Shown in pieces: positions 22,485-29,395 of a DNA stretch of 29,395 nt (position 1 is the first letter of the stretch; every line of letters starts with the position of its first letter). Below the pieces are notes generated by a model. That model saw only the letters and a list, made by a program, of their open reading frames with translations, was not told where the DNA came from and searched no databases. The DNA is from COMBO-56-21 sp038852315 (GTDB lineage: Archaea > Thermoplasmatota > Thermoplasmata > UBA10834). Position numbers and translations under genes: made by a program. The DNA lies in NCBI GenBank assembly GCA_038852315.1, contig JAWCKF010000024.1, forward strand, positions 1 to 29,395, written 5' to 3'.

Positions 22485-23084
22485 TCACCCCTCCTTGCCG
22501 GCGTCCTTGCCGACCTGTATGCTGTGATCGCACACCAGGTTGACCATGTTGCTGATCTCGGGCGTCGAGTGCTCCTCCACCGAGAAGATGACCGAGTAGG
22601 CCTCCCTGGACCTGAGGCCGGACACGAGGATGTGGAGGAACTCCGAGAGTATCCAGTTGTTGTTGTGTATCGCGAGCGAGTTGATGGAGTCGAGTATCAC
22701 GAGCTTCTCCTTTGACTGCGAGAGCCTTATCAGGTACTCGACCTTCAGCATCAGGTTCTCGAGCATGGTCGGGCTCTCCACCAGCGTGGTGTGCTCGTCC
22801 TGCTGCGCGGAGGAGGCGCCCATCATGATGTGCGATATGCAGTCCACGAAGTAGACCCTGGCCGGGCTGATGTCTAGCGCCTCCAAGACGCGCCTGATGG
22901 CCTCCGAAGAGATGGTGGCGGTCACGTATATCGTGTCCATCTCTCGCTTGTTGGCGAAAAGGTCCAGCGTGCCGCGGATCACGTCGAGATAATTGTCCAC
23001 GCTCATCTGGAGCGAGACGGCTGAGCCGGGGGGCATCTCGCTCAGCTCCTGGGCTATCCTCTGAGGCGTCATCGACGGCGTCAT
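22485..23084 (-). CDS. RecA/KaiC-fold protein lacking a P-loop
   Basis: This is a 199-residue protein. After an N-terminal helix, PPGSAVSLQMSVDNYLDVIR occupies the place where KaiC relatives have the Walker A loop, but the GxxGxGKT pattern is missing. Later strands still follow the fold: TIYVTATISSEAIRRVLEAL (strand 2 and helix) and KLVILDSINSLAIHN (Walker B-like, with Asp retained). It therefore looks like a shortened, nucleotide-binding-deficient KaiC relative, somewhat like the small RecA-like proteins near haloarchaeal signalling genes. Its ATG overlaps the stop of the upstream KaiC gene by four bases (ATGA), giving translational coupling and implying matched amounts of the two proteins. 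Function is unknown. Confidence 0.75.
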   Translation of the reverse strand: MTPSMTPQRIAQELSEMPPGSAVSLQMSVDNYLDVIRGTLDLFANKREMDTIYVTATISSEAIRRVLEALDISPARVYFVDCISHIMMGASSAQQDEHTTLVESPTMLENLMLKVEYLIRLSQSKEKLVILDSINSLAIHNNNWILSEFLHILVSGLRSREAYSVIFSVEEHSTPEISNMVNLVCDHSIQVGKDAGKEG

Positions 23085-23830
23085 CCAGTGCTACCTCCCT
23101 TCAGCAGCGGCACCAGGAGGACGCCCATGGGAGTGAGGTCGAGCACGTACTTCGCCCTCGAGTGCATCGTGCCCCTCATCTTGATCACCTGCAAGGTCCT
23201 GAGGAGGTCGCCGCGCCTCTCCATGTTGGCCATGAGGATGATGCCGTCCGAGATGGCCTCCTCCACGCCGAAGCTGCTGTACGCGCTCGATCCAGCGGGC
23301 ACCTCGCCCACGAGTATGCTCGTACAGTCCCTGTCGGACAGGGTCTTGGCGAGCTTGAGTATGAAGTCCCGTATCTTCTCCGACGTCTTGAGCTTGTAGC
23401 AGACGGACGTGACGGAGTCCACCACGAGCCTCTTCGTGCCCAGCTCATCGACGAGGTCGCCTATGGCTGCCACGAGCAGGTCGATCTCCTCCATGCTGAG
23501 CTCGGGCTTGACCATCCCCAGCCGCTCGTACATGATGGGGAGGTCCACGAAGACCAGCCTGCCTGACTTGATGAGGCTCCTGTCGAAGAACTTGTACGGG
23601 ATGATGTTCGCCAGAAGCTTCTCGGAATTCTCCGTGACCGATACGAACAACGAGTTCTCGCCCTTCACCGCCCCGTGTATCAGGAACTCAAGGGCGAGAG
23701 AGGTCTTCCCTGTCCCGCAGCTGCCTGTGAGGAGCACGGTGTTGGCCCTGGGTATGCCGCCGTAGAGGATCGTGTCGAGGCCCTCGATACCGGTGACGCA
23801 CCTCTCGCGCTCGCTGGTCTTCTGAGCCAT
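23081..23830 (-). CDS. KaiC-family ATPase with intact P-loop
   Basis: This is a 249-residue single-domain KaiC-type ATPase and the first gene of a three-gene operon. CVTGIEGLDTILYGGIP is the usual KaiC opening. The Walker A is GSCGTGKTS (36-44, lysine 42), the strand-2 acidic residue sits in SVTENSEKL, and the Walker B is RLVVDSVTS. IKMRGTMHSRAKY near the end matches the conserved (R)xxK/R-G motif of the family. KaiC-family proteins form hexameric rings and act in circadian timing (cyanobacteria), archaellum assembly (ArlH) or poorly known archaeal signalling. It is not a clear ArlH, and no arl genes are present here. A box A 29 bases upstream indicates a very short leader. Confidence 0.9.
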   Translation of the reverse strand: MAQKTSERERCVTGIEGLDTILYGGIPRANTVLLTGSCGTGKTSLALEFLIHGAVKGENSLFVSVTENSEKLLANIIPYKFFDRSLIKSGRLVFVDLPIMYERLGMVKPELSMEEIDLLVAAIGDLVDELGTKRLVVDSVTSVCYKLKTSEKIRDFILKLAKTLSDRDCTSILVGEVPAGSSAYSSFGVEEAISDGIILMANMERRGDLLRTLQVIKMRGTMHSRAKYVLDLTPMGVLLVPLLKGGSTG

Positions 23831-23852
23831 CTCTCCTCAGCAATGATGTCGA

Positions 23853-23865
23853 GCGCATATTAGCG
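23853..23865 (-). promoter_or_regulatory. Box A of the KaiC operon
   Basis: On the minus strand, CGCTAATATGCGC is centred about 29 bases before the ATG at 23830. GAGGAGAG stands directly before the ATG, but the predicted start near 23833 would leave it mostly outside the mRNA. Confidence 0.5.
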
Positions 23866-23934
23866 TTTCTTCGCGGCTTCGAGAGAGAGCAAAGCGCGTT
23901 AGAGGCGGATGCGCCAGTAGGCCGCGCGCGACAC

Positions 23935-23943
23935 CTATTTATC
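23935..23943 (+). promoter_or_regulatory. Box A of the HPS-RraA fusion gene
   Basis: CTATTTATC is centred 29 bases before the ATG at 23968, so the transcript should have almost no leader. The remainder of the divergent interval 23866-23934 shows nothing recognisable. Confidence 0.55.
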
Positions 23944-23967
23944 GCCGGAGGATGGTGTGCTGGGCCG

Positions 23968-25260
23968 ATGAAGCCCGTACTTCAGGTCGCGCTCGACCTG
24001 GTACACGGCCACCGAGCGCTGGAGATAGCCGCCGAGGCCGTCAGGGGAGGCGCGGACTGGATCGAGGCGGGGACGCCGCTCATCAAGAGCGAGGGCATGG
24101 AGATAGTGCGTGAGCTGAAGCGTCGGTTCCCCGGGCACACGATAGTCGCGGACATGAAGACCATCGACGTCGGAGGGGCGGAGGTGGAGATGGCCGCGAA
24201 ATCGGGCGCAGATGTTGTCGTCATACTCGGCGTCTCATCCGACCCGACGATCACGGAAGCGATACTCAGCGCCAGGCAGTATGGCGCGAAGGTCATGGTC
24301 GACTTGTTCAACGTTGCGGACAAGGCCAAGCGGGCCCGGGAGGTCGAGAGGATGGGCGCCGATTTCCTCTGCGTCCACGTCGGGGTGGACGAGCAGATGG
24401 TCGGCGGGTCCCCTCTTGCGGAGCTCAAGCAGGTCGCCAGGGCCACTCGGCTGCCCGTGGCAGCTGCCGGGGGTATAAACAGCGAGACTGCTCCGGACAT
24501 AGTTAGGGCGGGAGCGAGCATCGTGATAGTCGGCGGCGCCATAATCAAGGCGAAGGATGTCACTGCCGCCGCCAGAAGGGTCAAGAGAGCCATCGCGACG
24601 GGCAAGAGGGTGAAGACGGAGCTGTTCAAGAAGTACGGCGAGGAGGACCTTTTCGAGGCCTTCTCGAAAGTCTCTTCACCTAACGTCGCGGACGCGCAGC
24701 ACAAGAAGGGCGCCATGAAGGGAATCCACCCGCATCTCAGGCACGGACAGAAGATGGTCGGCAGGGCGCTCACCGTACACACGATCAACGGCGACTGGGC
24801 CAAGCCGGTCGAGGCGATCGACAGGGCGAGGCCGGGCGATGTCATAGTCATCGACGCCGGTGGCGGTGACATCGCCGTGTGGGGAGAGCTGGCCTCCTGG
24901 AGCTGCAAGACAAAGGGTGTTGCCGGGGTGGTCATAGACGGTGCCGCGAGGGACATGGACGCCATTCTGGACATGGGTTTCCCCTGCTTCAGCAGGCACG
25001 TGACAGCGAACGCTGGCGAGCCGAAGGGCTACGGCGGGATAGGGCACGAGATCGTTTGCGGGGGCGTCACCGTGCGCACAGGCGACTGGGTGATCGGAGA
25101 CGAGAGCGGCGTCGTGGTGGTGCCGCAAGAGAACGCGGTCGAGGTGGCGAACAGGGCCTTGGACGTGATGGAGAGGGAGAACCGGCTGCGCGAGGAGATC
25201 AAGCGGGGCGGGACTTTGTCGAGCGTCCTCAAGCTGGAGAAGTGGGAGAAGGTCGGCTGA
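23968..25260 (+). CDS. 3-Hexulose-6-phosphate synthase fused to an RraA-like domain
   Basis: This is a 430-residue two-domain enzyme. Residues 1 to about 210 are an OMP-decarboxylase-fold (HUMPS family) domain with VALDLV at the first strand, the catalytic DMKTID (D62, K64, D67) and the phosphate-binding AAAGGIN and VGGAI loops. In archaea this activity interconverts ribulose 5-phosphate plus formaldehyde and hexulose 6-phosphate, and supplies pentoses where the oxidative pentose phosphate pathway is missing. Residues about 225-430 are an RraA-like fold (GGGDIAVWGELAS, then VVIDGAARDMD), related to aldolases and to the bacterial RNase E inhibitor. Since archaea lack that RNase E system, an aldolase or other small-molecule role is more likely. 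The same fusion is known from other archaea. It is convergent with htpX. Confidence 0.88.
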   Translation: MKPVLQVALDLVHGHRALEIAAEAVRGGADWIEAGTPLIKSEGMEIVRELKRRFPGHTIVADMKTIDVGGAEVEMAAKSGADVVVILGVSSDPTITEAILSARQYGAKVMVDLFNVADKAKRAREVERMGADFLCVHVGVDEQMVGGSPLAELKQVARATRLPVAAAGGINSETAPDIVRAGASIVIVGGAIIKAKDVTAAARRVKRAIATGKRVKTELFKKYGEEDLFEAFSKVSSPNVADAQHKKGAMKGIHPHLRHGQKMVGRALTVHTINGDWAKPVEAIDRARPGDVIVIDAGGGDIAVWGELASWSCKTKGVAGVVIDGAARDMDAILDMGFPCFSRHVTANAGEPKGYGGIGHEIVCGGVTVRTGDWVIGDESGVVVVPQENAVEVANRALDVMERENRLREEIKRGGTLSSVLKLEKWEKVG

Positions 25261-25289
25261 CCGCGCCTCCGTCCCTCAACGCAGGTCGT

Positions 25290-26165
25290 TCACGCTATGT
25301 AGCCCGTCCTCTCGGCCAGCTGCTCGAGCCGGCGGATCCGGGCCGAAATCGGCGGGTGTGTCATGAAGAGCGTGACGAACCCGTCGCCCCGGAACGGGTT
25401 CACTATGAACAGCGAGGCGGATGTCGGGCTCCCCCTGTCGAGAGGCCGCCGCCTGTTGCCGGCCTCGAGCTTCTCGAGTGCCCTGGCGAGCGCCAACGGC
25501 CTCTGGATCATCAGAGCGCCCTCGGCGTCCGCCTTGTACTCCCTTGACCGCGATATCGCGAGCCTGATCAGCATCGCCGCGATCGGGGCCGTGATGGCCA
25601 CCACCAGGAACAGGAGCGCGTTCCCGTTGCCCCTCCCACGGCTGCTGAAGGAAGCATACCAGGCGTAACGCGCCGCGAAGGCTATCGCGCCCGCGACGGT
25701 CGCGGCGACCGACATCACGAGCATGTCCCTGTCCTTGATGTGCGCCATCTCGTGGGCAAGGACGCCCTCGAGCTCGTCGTCCGTTAGTATGTCCAGTATG
25801 CCCTCGGTCACGGCGACCACGGCGTTCTTCTGATTCCTGCCTGTCGCGAACGCGTTGGGAGTCTGGGTCCTGACGATTGCCAGCTTGGGCATGGGCATGC
25901 CCGACTTGAGGCATATCTTGTTCACGATGTTGTGGACCCTCGGAAGCTCCTGCGGGCCGACGATCTTGGCCCCGTAGGACCACAGCACTATCCTGTCGCT
26001 GAAGAAGTAACTCACGATGTTGATCAGGGCCGCAAGAACTAGGAAGAACATCGCGCCCGCAATCCAGTCGTTGAAGAAGATGCCGCCTATCACCCAGCCG
26101 ATGGCCATGAACAGGCCTATCAGTACGAGGAAGAGCGCAGCTACTTTCAGATCTGCATTCATCAT
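25290..26165 (-). CDS. htpX: HtpX-type membrane zinc metalloprotease
   Basis: This is a 291-residue M48B endopeptidase that acts on misfolded membrane proteins. The zinc site is HEMAH, with the downstream glutamate in SREYKADAEGA. Hydrophobic helices are present near residues 8-26 and 32-52, and two more after the zinc site (about 150-170 and 185-205). PKLAIVRTQTPNAFATGR is a family signature. The frame extends to 26288, but those 41 extra residues precede the expected N-terminus. A Gly-rich Shine-Dalgarno (GAGGGGGT) lies just upstream of two adjacent ATG codons at 26165 and 26162, either of which could be used. Box A at 26230-26238 fits a leader of about 40 bases. It is convergent with the HPS-RraA gene. 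Confidence 0.93.
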   Translation of the reverse strand: MMNADLKVAALFLVLIGLFMAIGWVIGGIFFNDWIAGAMFFLVLAALINIVSYFFSDRIVLWSYGAKIVGPQELPRVHNIVNKICLKSGMPMPKLAIVRTQTPNAFATGRNQKNAVVAVTEGILDILTDDELEGVLAHEMAHIKDRDMLVMSVAATVAGAIAFAARYAWYASFSSRGRGNGNALLFLVVAITAPIAAMLIRLAISRSREYKADAEGALMIQRPLALARALEKLEAGNRRRPLDRGSPTSASLFIVNPFRGDGFVTLFMTHPPISARIRRLEQLAERTGYIA

Positions 26166-26229
26166 CCTACCCCCTCTCAGGCGAGAGCTTGCCCGAAACG
26201 CAGTGGAGTACCTTTGACGAACAACTCCG

Positions 26230-26238
26230 ATAAAAACG
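26230..26238 (-). promoter_or_regulatory. Box A of htpX
   Basis: On the minus strand, GTTTTTATC lies about 70 bases before the ATG at 26165, implying a leader of about 40 bases. That is longer than for most genes in this window. Confidence 0.45.
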
Positions 26239-26311
26239 TTCCGCCGGCAAACCAAGGTTTGTCGCCTACAGGAGAACGACCCTGGCACCTCCTGCTGATG
26301 TGAAAGCGTAT

Positions 26312-26342
26312 AGATTTATTGGCAATGAGCGCTTACCGCTCA
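26312..26342 (+). promoter_or_regulatory. Box A with adjoining inverted repeat (candidate operator) of the FAD oxidoreductase gene
   Basis: Box A AGATTTATTG (26312-26321) is followed by TGAGCG-CTTAC-CGCTCA (26326-26342), a perfect 6-bp inverted repeat filling the space between box A and the predicted start near 26343. A protein bound there would block polymerase recruitment. The leader then contains G-runs and C-runs (26350-26370) that can pair with each other near the start codon. Confidence 0.5.
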
Positions 26343-26373
26343 CCTTGACGGGGGGAGTCAGGGGCCCCCGGTC

Positions 26374-27861
26374 ATGTTCCTGACAAGGGTGCTCAAGATG
26401 GAGACCGCCAACGACGAACTCGAGAGAAGGCTCTACAGCCATGACCTCGCGCCGCTCCCCAAGGAGATGGACGCGATATTCAAGACCATGCCCGACCAGG
26501 TTGTTCGGCCTGCGTACACGCAGGAGGTCGTCCAGATCGTACGCAAGGCACGTGCTATCGGGAAGCCCATAATCCCCAGGGGCACGGGCACGTGGGGCCT
26601 GGGCGGTTCGGTCCCGGTCAAGGGCGGGATCGTGGTGGACATGACCGCCATGAACAAGATAATCTCGATCGACGAGAAGAACCTGGTCGTCACGGCCCAG
26701 CCGGGCGTCACTTGGAAGGCTCTCGCCGACGCGTTGGACGCGAAGGGGCTATTCCTGCCCTGCTACCCGAGCAGCTTCCCAGCAGCCACCCTCGGAGGGT
26801 GGATAAGCACTGGCGGGACCGGCATTGGGGCCTACAAGTACGGCACGGCAGGCGACATCGTCAGGGACCTCGAGGTCGTGCTGCCGTCCGGGCTGGTGGT
26901 GCACACTGGCGACAGGTACGTGCCGCAGAACGGCGCCGGCCCGAACCTCAACTGGCTCTTCATAGGTGCCGAGGGCACCCTTGGCATCGTGACCGAGGTG
27001 ACGCTCTCGGTTCTACCAAAACCCGAAGAGTTCAGGGTTGTGAGCTACTCCTTCGATGACCTGAGCAAGCTGGGCGAGGCGTTCAGGAGGATCGCGAGGA
27101 GCGGCGTCGTCCCGATGCACATCATGTTCAGCGACAAGCTGCACTTCGACTACCTCCGTGCGATAGGCAAGCACGCGCCCGATGTCGGGGCCCTCGTGAC
27201 CTGCGCGCTCACAGGACTGAAGTCTTCGGTCGACATCGACGAGGCGAAGCTTGACGAGTTGATGGCTGCGTGTGGCGGCAAGAAGGAGCCGAAGGAACTC
27301 GCCGCACACGAGTGGGAGGAGAGGTGCTACGAGTTCAGGCTGAGAGAGATGGGCGTCGGGGCAATCCCAGGTGAGATACTGGTCCCGCTCGAGAAGTTCG
27401 AGACGGTGGTCGAGCAGATGAGGAAGCTGATCAAGCAGCTCAAGCTGAAGGCGCCTACGATAGGCACGGTAGCTGACCAGAACACCGCCATGTTCATGCC
27501 CTACTACCTCATGGACGAGCACAAGCTTGTGGCTTCGACCGCCGCCATGGGCTTCGCGAAGAGGCTGGGAGACATAGCCATGGAGAACGGCGGGAGGCCC
27601 GTCGGCCTCGGCATATTCTTCGCGAGCAACCTGGCGAAGGTTCGCGGGAAGGAGGGGGCGAACCTCATACGCGAACTGAAGCGGACCATCGACCCCGACG
27701 ACATCATGAACCCGGGGAAGATGGTCGAGACCGGCACAAGGTATGGGTTCGCCATGCCGGCGTTCCTGATGAGCTTCGCCATGCATCTGATGGGCTCAGT
27801 CAAGAGGATTCTGCCCAGGGACAAGATGGGCGAGAAGGAGCTTGCGAAGCTGAAGAGGTAA
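26374..27861 (+). CDS. GlcD-like FAD-binding oxidoreductase (PCMH type)
   Basis: This is a 495-residue flavoprotein of the GlcD/D-lactate dehydrogenase family. The PCMH-type FAD domain covers about residues 45-225, with PRGTGTWGLGGSVPVKGGIVVDM, the pyrophosphate-binding PSSFPAATLGGWISTGGTGIG and IGAEGTLGIVTEVTL. The C-terminal substrate domain follows, ending with IDPDDIMNPGKM, a common closing motif in this family. It should oxidise a 2-hydroxyacid or similar substrate, but the substrate cannot be read from sequence. No iron-sulfur partner (GlcF-like) is adjacent. A hydrophobic Met/Phe-rich stretch near the end (about 462-475) could favour membrane contact. An internal ATG at 26398, preceded by AAGGGTG, is an alternative start. 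It is convergent with the ECF S-component gene. Confidence 0.85.
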   Translation: MFLTRVLKMETANDELERRLYSHDLAPLPKEMDAIFKTMPDQVVRPAYTQEVVQIVRKARAIGKPIIPRGTGTWGLGGSVPVKGGIVVDMTAMNKIISIDEKNLVVTAQPGVTWKALADALDAKGLFLPCYPSSFPAATLGGWISTGGTGIGAYKYGTAGDIVRDLEVVLPSGLVVHTGDRYVPQNGAGPNLNWLFIGAEGTLGIVTEVTLSVLPKPEEFRVVSYSFDDLSKLGEAFRRIARSGVVPMHIMFSDKLHFDYLRAIGKHAPDVGALVTCALTGLKSSVDIDEAKLDELMAACGGKKEPKELAAHEWEERCYEFRLREMGVGAIPGEILVPLEKFETVVEQMRKLIKQLKLKAPTIGTVADQNTAMFMPYYLMDEHKLVASTAAMGFAKRLGDIAMENGGRPVGLGIFFASNLAKVRGKEGANLIRELKRTIDPDDIMNPGKMVETGTRYGFAMPAFLMSFAMHLMGSVKRILPRDKMGEKELAKLKR

Positions 27862-27879
27862 CGCCCGAACATCCCTCTA

Positions 27880-28452
27880 TCAGAGGACATCTGGCAGCCT
27901 GGGAAACCTCTTCAGCATCTCCCTGACAGGATATGATATCAGCACCCCTATCGACCCTCCGACTGCCGCCTGGGTGACGTTCACCGGAACTTCGGCGATC
28001 GCAGGTCCTATGCCGTAGTACAGCACCTCGCCGAAGAAGTAAGATGCGACCATGCACAGCCCTCCGGCTGCCACGCCGAGCCACATCGTCCACGCACGCC
28101 TGCCACCGTTCATCTTCGCAAGAAGGCCGGCAACAAGACCCTCCGAACCCTTGGCTATCAGCGTGATGGGTGCGAAGTACCCATACCCGAGGAGCACGTC
28201 GGCCGCCGCGGACCCGACGCCGCCACAGACCAGACCTGCGCGCCACCCGAAAGTCAAGGCCGAGAAGAACACCATGGAATCCCCGAGGTTGAAGAAGCCT
28301 CGCGTTGGAGGAAAGGGCACTGCCAGCGTCATGGTGACCGCCGTGACGAGCGCTGTAAGCACGGCTATCAGCGCGACCGAGACCGGTGAGATAAACACAC
28401 CCTTCTGCAGTGGGATGGAGGCTTGTCCAGGTGTTCCTTCCGATGAGCCCAA
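27880..28452 (-). CDS. ECF transporter substrate-binding S component
   Basis: This is a 190-residue integral membrane protein with about five to six hydrophobic helices. NLGDSMVFFSALTFGWRAG, GSAAADVLLGYGYFAP and LIAKGSEGLVAGLL match the ECF S-component pattern, and the layout is nearest the riboflavin-type group. S components bind a vitamin or cofactor precursor and dock onto the EcfA/EcfT energising module. The substrate cannot be fixed here. The start at 28452 is a TTG, eight bases from a predicted transcription start. A GTG at 28398 is an alternative. It follows ecfT on the same strand but has its own box A. Confidence 0.75.
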   Translation of the reverse strand: MGSSEGTPGQASIPLQKGVFISPVSVALIAVLTALVTAVTMTLAVPFPPTRGFFNLGDSMVFFSALTFGWRAGLVCGGVGSAAADVLLGYGYFAPITLIAKGSEGLVAGLLAKMNGGRRAWTMWLGVAAGGLCMVASYFFGEVLYYGIGPAIAEVPVNVTQAAVGGSIGVLISYPVREMLKRFPRLPDVL

Positions 28453-28481
28453 GGTATCCTTCGCAAAGAGATAGCTAACTG

Positions 28482-28490
28482 ATACTTATA
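28482..28490 (-). promoter_or_regulatory. Box A of the S-component gene
   Basis: On the minus strand, TATAAGTAT is centred about 34 bases before the TTG at 28452, giving a leader near 8 bases. It lies in the 66-base gap after ecfT, so the S component can be transcribed independently of the energising module. Confidence 0.6.
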
Positions 28491-28518
28491 CTCTCCAAGG
28501 CCCGGTACCGAGTTCTGC

Positions 28519-29307
28519 CTATAGTTGTACCTTGAGCAAGAACTTGGCCGTCGCTGGGAGGACGAGCGCGGCGACCACGAGCACGAGCGCCACGTAGTCG
28601 GAAGTCCGCATGCGCAGGTCGCGCAGATAGGTCCTGTCCTTCCTGACGCCGTACGCGCGCGACTGCAACGCGAGCGCGAGCGTGTCTGCCGTGCGTAACG
28701 CGGCCACGATGGATGGCACCAGCACCGCCACATAGTTCTTCGAGCGCCTGATGAGTGAGCCCTTGTCGAACTCCATGCCGCGGGCCCTCTGGGCGTCCTT
28801 TATCGCATCGACGTTCGCACCGAAGGTCGGCAGGAACCTCAGCGCGATGGAGAGCGTTAGCCCGAAATCGAACCTCACGCCAAGCTTCACGAGCGCCCTG
28901 ACGAGATCGCGCTGGGTTGTCGTGAACATGAGCACGTACCATACGGTCGCGAGACAGCATATCCTGAACGCGTTCGTGACGCCGCGCCACACCGCTGGCT
29001 CTGTGATTCTCACAGGTCCCAGCTCGGCCAAGACCGGCGTCCCCGACGGGTCGAACAAGGGCCACAGGACCACTATCATGACCATGACCCTGACCACGAA
29101 CCTGAGAGCGTGATAGACCTTCCCAGGCGATGCGCGCCCCAGCGCGAGCAACAAGGCTATGAACGTCAGGAGGGCCAGCAGGTTGACGAGCTTGGACATG
29201 ATGAGCGCTAGCAGGCTGAGCATAAGAACAGCAATGATCTTCACCCGCGGATCCATCCTGTGGAGGAATGTGTCCGAAGGAGTGTACAGATCCACGAAGC
29301 GGGCCAT
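28519..29307 (-). CDS. ECF transporter transmembrane component EcfT (CbiQ family)
   Basis: This is a 262-residue membrane protein of the EcfT/CbiQ family, the scaffold that couples the EcfA ATPases to S components. The opening (DTFLHRMDPRVKII) and the two Ala-Arg-Gly-type coupling motifs (AQRARGMEF and LQSRAYGVR) are diagnostic. Hydrophobic helices lie near residues 26-56, 70-92, 112-130 and 235-255. The start at the ATG (29307) overlaps the stop of the upstream frame as TGATG and has GGTGAG five bases before it. A TTG one codon earlier is possible. It is the downstream partner of a probable EcfA. Confidence 0.9.
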   Translation of the reverse strand: MARFVDLYTPSDTFLHRMDPRVKIIAVLMLSLLALIMSKLVNLLALLTFIALLLALGRASPGKVYHALRFVVRVMVMIVVLWPLFDPSGTPVLAELGPVRITEPAVWRGVTNAFRICCLATVWYVLMFTTTQRDLVRALVKLGVRFDFGLTLSIALRFLPTFGANVDAIKDAQRARGMEFDKGSLIRRSKNYVAVLVPSIVAALRTADTLALALQSRAYGVRKDRTYLRDLRMRTSDYVALVLVVAALVLPATAKFLLKVQL

Positions 29308-29395
29308 CAATGCTCACCCCTGGCCAACATCAGGCGGAGGACCAGCTCTTGTGGAGAGAGGACGTCCCTCCGGACCCCGAATGAGGTGAGTCTGT
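29307..29395 (-). CDS. C-terminal end of upstream gene, probably an EcfA ATPase (cut by window)
   Basis: One minus-strand frame is open from the window edge to a TGA at 29309-29307 that overlaps the ecfT ATG by one base (TGATG). It encodes 28 residues, including FGVRRDVLSPQELVLRLML. The coupling to ecfT and the tail's resemblance to EcfA C-termini (a helix after a short Pro-containing turn) suggest the energising ATPase. No ATPase motif is inside the window, so this remains an inference from context. Confidence 0.5.
   Translation of the reverse strand, partial: RLTSFGVRRDVLSPQELVLRLMLARGEH

Noticed and set aside
26166..26288. N-terminal extension of HtpX to 26288
   Set aside because: It would precede the first membrane helix with an Arg-rich stretch and start upstream of the box A. 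The Shine-Dalgarno sits before 26165.

Overview
The window reads as a chromosomal segment of a GC-rich archaeon, most likely a deep-branching, uncultured member of the Thermoplasmatota. The archaeal signs are an MCM helicase operon with DUF424 and NMD3, a Tsr3/DUF367 protein, a class III-signal pilin, archaeal box A (TATA) promoters roughly 27 bases upstream of short or absent leaders, a tRNA-Thr with U73, and a C/D box guide RNA. KaiC-family, DUF835 and DUF2226-like domains point the same way. The phylum call is inference from gene content. I saw no transposase, insertion sequence, integrase, prophage gene or CRISPR array.

Layout. 1-1.6 kb: the 3' end of thiC, a zinc-ribbon YIP1-type membrane protein, and a tRNA-Thr(CGT) with extra sequence in its D-loop. 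1.7-5.7 kb: a large fusion protein carrying a bacterial DnaA-type AAA+ ATPase and a DUF835 domain, convergent with a multi-zinc-ribbon, helical-repeat protein. 5.7-12.5 kb: an adenosine-specific kinase family protein, an OGG1-type glycosylase and an 1801-residue extended Lhr helicase. 12.6-14.2 kb: a secreted, membrane-anchored protein built of five carboxypeptidase-regulatory-like repeats. 14.2-15.7 kb: two-subunit class I fumarase. 15.8-20.1 kb: the mcm-DUF424-nmd3 operon, tsr3 and a divergent C/D box sRNA, forming a replication and ribosome-biogenesis block. 20.1-21.6 kb: an RDD membrane protein, a small winged-helix protein and a type IV pilin. 21.7-23.8 kb: an operon of three KaiC-family proteins, only one with an intact P-loop. 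24-28 kb: a hexulose-phosphate synthase/RraA fusion, HtpX and a GlcD-like FAD oxidoreductase. 27.9 kb to the end: an ECF transporter module (S component, EcfT and the tail of a probable EcfA).

The observations most worth following are: (1) the DnaA-type ATPase, which lacks the DnaA DNA-binding domain and carries DUF835 instead; (2) an apparently unannotated C/D box sRNA with exact kink-turn geometry, whose second guide matches the universal 16S segment around C1402 so that the N+5 rule falls on C1402; (3) the D-loop insertion in tRNA-Thr, a candidate non-canonical intron; and (4) the three-gene KaiC operon with two degenerate members next to a pilin gene. All coordinates were read by hand. 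No database search or folding program was run.
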